Shown here: piece by piece, positions 59,855 through 64,000 of the stretch
Layout of the letters: every line of letters starts with the position of its first letter
How positions within the stretch are numbered: the stretch's first letter is position 1
Source of the DNA: Massilia sp. PDC64
GTDB lineage: Bacteria; Pseudomonadota; Gammaproteobacteria; Burkholderiales; Burkholderiaceae_D
Reading direction: 5' to 3'
Assembly: GCF_900101265.1 (NCBI RefSeq)
Contig: NZ_FMZS01000014.1
Span: forward strand, 62,001 to 126,000
DNA length: 64,000 bases
The notes under the pieces: generated by a model
What the model was told of the DNA's origin: nothing
The model's database searches: none
Seen by the model: the letters and a program-made list of their open reading frames with translations, nothing else
Made by a program: the position numbers and the translations under genes

Positions 59855-59888
59855 GAAGTCTCCTTTGTTGTTATAGGGATCACTGGAT

Positions 59889-59900
59889 GATAGCGCTATC
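59889..59900. promoter_or_regulatory. LacI/GalR-type palindrome between esterase and GH31
   Basis: GATAGCGCTATC, a perfect 12-bp palindrome with the central CG typical of LacI-family operators, 35 bp from the esterase start and about 140 bp from GH31. It could repress both divergent genes until the sugar appears. A related AGCGCTATC occurs at 58539 near the PemK gene. Confidence 0.62.
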
Positions 59901-60038
59901 TCGACGGTTTGGGGTACGTACAAGACTTGTTGAGATATTGTTTTCGTTATCGATATCGTAAAAATTAGTATTATCGCCGCACAAATTATTCTGCTAACGT
60001 CCCGCGTTAATCCCCGCCATTTACAGACCAGGAATGTC

Positions 60039-62951
60039 ATGAACACACACACCGCGCTGCCGGCGCTCACGCTGCTCGCCCTCCTCGCCGGAACCGCGCA
60101 TGCGGCGCCGCTTGCCGGGCTCGACGCCAACGGCCACCTGCTGCCGGTCGCGGCGGCGACGTCGTCCTTCTCGTATGCGCCCATCGCGCACGGTGTGCAG
60201 GTCCGCGTCGCCGGCGTGACCAAGAACGTGATTTTCTACGGCCCGGCGACGGTGCGCGTGAACACGACGCTCGGCGAGAACTTCTGGCGCCATCCGAGCA
60301 TCGTCGTCACGCACCCGCCCGCGGCGATCCCCTTCACGACGCGCGACGGCGCGGACTCGCTCACGCTGGAGAGCAAACGGCTGCGCATCGTCATCGACAA
60401 GTCGACGGGCGCCATCACGTTCCAGGATGCGCAGGGCAAGGTCTATACGCAGGAAAAGCGCAGCGCGCCGCAGACCCTGAAGAAAATCGAGCTGGCCGGC
60501 GCACCGACCTATGAAGCGCGCAACACGTTCACGCTCAAGCCCGGCGAAGGCATCTACGGCTTCGGCTTCGTGGGCGAAGGCGACATCAACCGCCGCAACA
60601 AGGACCTGCTGCTGGTGCAGACGAACATCGGCATCGTCATCCCAGTCATGATGTCGACGGAGCGCTACGGCATCCTGTGGGACACGTATTCGAAGATGCG
60701 CTTCACCGACAGCGCCGACGGCGCGTCGCTGTGGGCCGAGAGCGCGCCGGGCGGCGTCGATTACTACTTCATGGCGGGCGCCACGCTGGACGATGTGGTG
60801 GCCGGCTACCGCGACCTCACCGGCGCCGCGCCGATGATCCCGAAGCAGGCGCTCGGCCTGTTCATGAGCAAGGAACGCTACCAGACGCAGGAGCGTCTCG
60901 TCGAGGTGGCGCGCACCTTCCGCAAGGAGCAGTTCCCGCTCGACTACATCGTGCAGGACTGGCAGTACTGGGGCAGCGACAAGGACGGCACCTGGAGCGG
61001 CATGACGTGGAACCGCGAGCGGTTCCCCGATCCGAAGGGCATGACGAAGGCCATCCACGACATGCACATGAAGCTGATGGTGTCGATCTGGCCGTCGATC
61101 GGCAACGACACCGCGCTGGCGCACGAGCTCGACGAACACAAGCTGCGCTTCGAGCCGCTGCACTGGATCTCGAAGAAGGCGCGCATCTACGACGCCTACA
61201 GCCCGGAGGGCCGCAAGATCTACTTCAAGCACGTCAAGAAAGGCCTGCTCGACGTGGGCGTGGACGCGCTGTGGATGGACGGCACCGAAGTCGAAGTCGG
61301 CACGGCCGCGCACAGCGCCGCCGACAACGAACGCGACATCAAGGGCCTCGGCAACAACGCCATGGGCGACTTCGCCCGCTACCTCAATCCGTACTCGCTG
61401 ATGACGACGCTCGGCACGTACGAGGGCCAACGGGCGACCAGCAACAAGCGCGTGTTCACCTTGACGCGCTCGGCCTGGGCCGGCGCGCAACGGACGGCGG
61501 CGGCCTCGTGGTCGGGCGACACCCGTGCCAGCTGGAAGACGCTGCTCGAGCAGATCAACGGCGGCGTCAACGTCACCATCACGGGCAACCCGTACTGGAC
61601 GCAGGATACCGCCGGCTTCTTCATCGGCGGCGGCTTCCCCGGCGGCGAGAAGAATGCGTCGTACCGCGAACTGTACGCGCGCTGGCTGCAGTACGCTGCC
61701 TTCAATCCGCTCATGCGCATCCACGGCACCGACATCGAGCGCGAGCCCTATCTGTTCAAGCAGTCGGATCCCGCGATGTACAAGGCACTGTACGACGCCG
61801 TGCGCCTGCGCTACCGCCTGCTGCCCTACACCTACAGCCTGGCCGGGAAAGTCACGCATGACGGCTACACGCTGATGCGCGCTCTGCCGATGGATTTCCC
61901 GGACGACCCGCGCGTACGCGACATCAACGACGCCTTCCAGTTCGGCCCGTCCTTCCTCGTCCATCCGGTCACGCGCCAGATGTACCGCTTCCAGCCGCCG
62001 CCGCCCGCGACCGTCCCCGCAACCGCCCTGCGCACGCCCGACGGCAAGCCCGGCCTGGCCGGACAATACTTCGCGGGCACCAACTTCGAGACACCGCAGG
62101 GCAAGACCGTCGACGCCACGATCGACTTCCAGTGGCCCGGCCCGCCGCTGGCCGACATGCCGGGCGGCCTGACGAGCCTGGATAATTTTTCCGCACGGTG
62201 GACGGGCGCCATCGTGGCCCCGGAAGACGGCGAGTACGAGCTGGGCGCGGAAGGCGACGATGGCTACCGCCTGTTCGTCGACGGCAAGCTGGCCGTCGAG
62301 GACTGGAAAAACGGCGGCAAGCGCTATGCCGGTACCAAAGTGGTCCTGAAAAGAGGCCAGAGCCTCCCGATCACCCTCGAGTATTACAACGCCACGTCGG
62401 AGCGCAGCCTGCGCCTCGCATGGCGCACGCCGTCGCAGCTGGCCGCGCAGGCACAGCCGACCGACAAGCCGGATACGACGATGCAGACCTACCTGCCCGC
62501 CGGGTCCGACTGGTACGACTTCTGGACGCACGAGCGCTTCCAGGGCGGCACGACCGTCGCCAAAGACGTGCCGCTCGATGTCTTCCCGCTGTACGTGCGT
62601 GCCGGCGCCATCGTGCCGATGGGACCCGTCGTCCAGTACGCGACCGAGCGGCCGGACGCGCCCTGGGAGATCCGCATCTATCCGGGCGCCGACGGCAAGT
62701 TCACGGTCTACGAGGACGACAACGAAACGTACGACTACGAAAAGGGCCGGTACGCCACCTACGACCTGGTGTGGAACGACGCGGCCAGGACCCTGACCAT
62801 CGGCGCCCGCAAAGGCACGTTCAAGGGGCTGGTCGGGACGCGCAAGCTGAATATCGTCGTCGTCGGCCGCGCGAACGCGACCGCCATCGAACCGGCCGGC
62901 GCGACGAAGTCGGTCACGTATGCGGGCAAGCCCCTCTCGATCAACTTCTGA
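60039..62951 (+). CDS. Glycoside hydrolase family 31 with PA14 domain inserted
   Basis: 970 residues. Signal peptide (LTLLALLAGTAHAAP), N-terminal beta domain, then the GH31 barrel with the nucleophile in DALWMDGTEVEVG (Asp414) and the acid/base in WSGDTRASW (Asp494). The C-terminal beta domain starts FLVHPVT; a PA14 domain (about 670-790, GLAGQYFAGTNFETPQGKTV and DGEYELGAEGDDGYRLFVDG) is inserted before it resumes at YLPAGSDWYDFW. The family includes alpha-xylosidases and alpha-glucosidases; with a GH74 gene elsewhere in the window, alpha-xylosidase is plausible. RBS AGGA 5 nt upstream. Confidence 0.93.
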   Translation: MNTHTALPALTLLALLAGTAHAAPLAGLDANGHLLPVAAATSSFSYAPIAHGVQVRVAGVTKNVIFYGPATVRVNTTLGENFWRHPSIVVTHPPAAIPFTTRDGADSLTLESKRLRIVIDKSTGAITFQDAQGKVYTQEKRSAPQTLKKIELAGAPTYEARNTFTLKPGEGIYGFGFVGEGDINRRNKDLLLVQTNIGIVIPVMMSTERYGILWDTYSKMRFTDSADGASLWAESAPGGVDYYFMAGATLDDVVAGYRDLTGAAPMIPKQALGLFMSKERYQTQERLVEVARTFRKEQFPLDYIVQDWQYWGSDKDGTWSGMTWNRERFPDPKGMTKAIHDMHMKLMVSIWPSIGNDTALAHELDEHKLRFEPLHWISKKARIYDAYSPEGRKIYFKHVKKGLLDVGVDALWMDGTEVEVGTAAHSAADNERDIKGLGNNAMGDFARYLNPYSLMTTLGTYEGQRATSNKRVFTLTRSAWAGAQRTAAASWSGDTRASWKTLLEQINGGVNVTITGNPYWTQDTAGFFIGGGFPGGEKNASYRELYARWLQYAAFNPLMRIHGTDIEREPYLFKQSDPAMYKALYDAVRLRYRLLPYTYSLAGKVTHDGYTLMRALPMDFPDDPRVRDINDAFQFGPSFLVHPVTRQMYRFQPPPPATVPATALRTPDGKPGLAGQYFAGTNFETPQGKTVDATIDFQWPGPPLADMPGGLTSLDNFSARWTGAIVAPEDGEYELGAEGDDGYRLFVDGKLAVEDWKNGGKRYAGTKVVLKRGQSLPITLEYYNATSERSLRLAWRTPSQLAAQAQPTDKPDTTMQTYLPAGSDWYDFWTHERFQGGTTVAKDVPLDVFPLYVRAGAIVPMGPVVQYATERPDAPWEIRIYPGADGKFTVYEDDNETYDYEKGRYATYDLVWNDAARTLTIGARKGTFKGLVGTRKLNIVVVGRANATAIEPAGATKSVTYAGKPLSINF

Positions 62952-62980
62952 TCAAATTCCAAGAATCCACCGGAGACCGT

Positions 62981-63982
62981 ATGAAATCATTCCTCGCCAC
63001 CCTGGCCCTTGCGCTACCGCTGATGGCCAGCGCCGCCGACGTCGCACCGAAACCGGTGTACCGCGACCCCGTGTTCGACGGCGCGGCGGACGTATCCATC
63101 GTGTACGACCGCGCCGCCAAACTGTGGAAGATGTTTTATACCAATCGCCGGGCGACGATGAAGCTGCCCGATCCGAAGGACGTCGAATGGGTGCACGGCA
63201 CGCCCATCGGCATTGCCGCTTCCGACGACGGCGTGCACTGGCGCTACCAGGGCACGGCCGAATTCCCGAAGGCGTGCACGGACGTGACGCTCTGGGCACC
63301 CGAGATCTACTATGAGAACGGCACGTACCACATGTGGCTCACGATCGTGCCGGGCATCTTCCACCGCTGGGGCGGTCCCGGGGCGGACGGCCGCATCGAG
63401 CACCTGACCAGCACCGACCTCTCCACCTGGAAGTGCGAGGGCACCGTGAAGCTGGACACGGGCCGCATGATCGACCCGACCGTCATCAAGCTCGGACAGG
63501 GCTACCGCATGTGGTACAAGGACGAGCGCGCCGGCAGCAAGATCCTGGCCGCCGACAGCCAGGACCTGCGCACGTGGAAGAAGGTGAGCGACCAGCCGGT
63601 CAATCCGACCACGGGCGAGGGACCGAAGGTGTTCCGCTTCAAGGGCTATTACTGGATGGTCGTCGACGTGTGGAAGGGCCTGATGGTGCTGCGCTCCGAC
63701 GATGCGCGCACGTGGACGGAGCAACCCGGCTACATCCTCGGCGAACCGGGCCACAAGGCCACCGACCGGGCCAAGGGACAGCATGCGGACGTCGTCGTCG
63801 ATGGCGACCGCGCGTTCATCTACTACTTCGTCCACCAGGAAAACGAGCCGGAAGCGGCCACGGACGCGCGCTGGCACCAGCGCACGGTCATCCAGGTGGC
63901 GGAACTCGTGTTCAAGGACGGCTGGCTCGAGGTCGACCGCGACCGGGATGTCGCGTTCCGGCTGAAGGCGCCCTCCCCGTGA
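62981..63982 (+). CDS. Exported five-bladed beta-propeller glycosidase (GH43/GH130-like)
   Basis: 333 residues. Signal peptide (FLATLALALPLMASAADV) and then blade repeats: PVYRDPVFDGAADVSIVYDR, VTLWAPEIYYENGTYHMWL, MIDPTVIKLGQGYRMWYKDE and GQHADVVVDGDRAFIYYFVH. The WAPEIYY segment is typical of GH43-like enzymes, but the catalytic Asp/Asp/Glu set was not located with confidence, so the exact GH family stays open. It starts 29 bp after GH31 with CGGAGACCGT, so the two form an operon. Probable arabinan/xylan or xyloglucan side-chain role. Confidence 0.8.
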   Translation: MKSFLATLALALPLMASAADVAPKPVYRDPVFDGAADVSIVYDRAAKLWKMFYTNRRATMKLPDPKDVEWVHGTPIGIAASDDGVHWRYQGTAEFPKACTDVTLWAPEIYYENGTYHMWLTIVPGIFHRWGGPGADGRIEHLTSTDLSTWKCEGTVKLDTGRMIDPTVIKLGQGYRMWYKDERAGSKILAADSQDLRTWKKVSDQPVNPTTGEGPKVFRFKGYYWMVVDVWKGLMVLRSDDARTWTEQPGYILGEPGHKATDRAKGQHADVVVDGDRAFIYYFVHQENEPEAATDARWHQRTVIQVAELVFKDGWLEVDRDRDVAFRLKAPSP

Positions 63983-64000
63983 TTTTGTGTGTATTTATGC

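Noticed and set aside
60021..62531. Very long open frame on the minus strand opposite the GH31 gene
   Set aside because: It is a shadow frame produced by high GC and the codon pattern of GH31; its translation is Arg/Ala/Val-rich and shows no domain.
1..64000. CRISPR array, tRNA or rRNA genes
   Set aside because: No regularly spaced direct repeats and no cloverleaf- or rRNA-like stretches were recognised by eye; a tRNAscan run would be decisive.

Overview
The window comes from a high-GC betaproteobacterium, most likely an Oxalobacteraceae member of the Massilia/Telluria group. The evidence is the gene order of the cytochrome c oxidase cluster (ctaC-ctaD-39 aa protein-ctaG-DUF2970-ctaE, then SURF1, a CPDAC protein, ctaA, ctaB, SCO), a PEP-CTERM protein, secreted plant-polysaccharide hydrolases, and Burkholderiales-type bioC, comF, trmL, ubiA and oxyR. 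No rRNA, tRNA or CRISPR array was seen. Almost all of the sequence is coding.

Layout. 1-8.5 kb: a truncated FkbM methyltransferase, a Tat-type dienelactone hydrolase, a membrane acetyltransferase-like protein, a GST, a lipoprotein, gamma-glutamyltransferase, and a YtrA-type GntR/ABC operon with a clear operator. 8.6-12.9 kb: a Ter-type stress operon (DUF475, TerD, AIM24, TerD) whose 3' end carries a row of hairpins. An IS1595-family element sits inside the T-tract of its terminator and is flanked by a perfect 8-bp duplication. 12.9-23.9 kb: an NhaR-like regulator, a CBS-domain transporter, and several regulator/enzyme pairs (TetR/FAD monooxygenase, Lrp/VOC protein, AraC, MocR), two of them with visible palindromic operators. 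23.9-29.3 kb: a LytS/LytTR two-component pair joined to an acyltransferase and followed by an ABC transporter. 29.3-33.7 kb: a PEP-CTERM protein, a GH74-CBM2 xyloglucanase and an AI-2E-family transporter.

33.7-43.2 kb: the complete caa3-type cytochrome oxidase biogenesis and structural cluster, with a promoter/palindrome and a leader of about 330 nt. 43.2-53.2 kb: bioC, comF (which carries an in-frame dispersed repeat), trmL, a GlxA-type regulator, a heptose-phosphate adenylyltransferase, pilU, oxyR, ubiA and a YqjD/YqjE-like membrane trio. 53.2-64 kb: a Nudix-DUF4406 fusion divergent from a DeoR regulator with shared operator half-sites, orphan hypothetical genes, DUF488, an MBL-fold protein, a PemK/MazF-like toxin with no visible antitoxin, and a carbohydrate locus (esterase, GH31 with inserted PA14, five-bladed-propeller glycosidase) behind a LacI-like palindrome.

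How it fits together. The oxidase region supplies heme A (CtaB, CtaA), copper (SCO, CtaG) and assembly factors (SURF1, small proteins) for one terminal oxidase. The GH74 and GH31 enzymes would fit xyloglucan breakdown, although they lie 28 kb apart. The most unusual points are the IS inside a terminator, the repeat inside comF, the NudK-DUF4406 fusion with its operator array, the cox promoter palindrome, and the Ter module.
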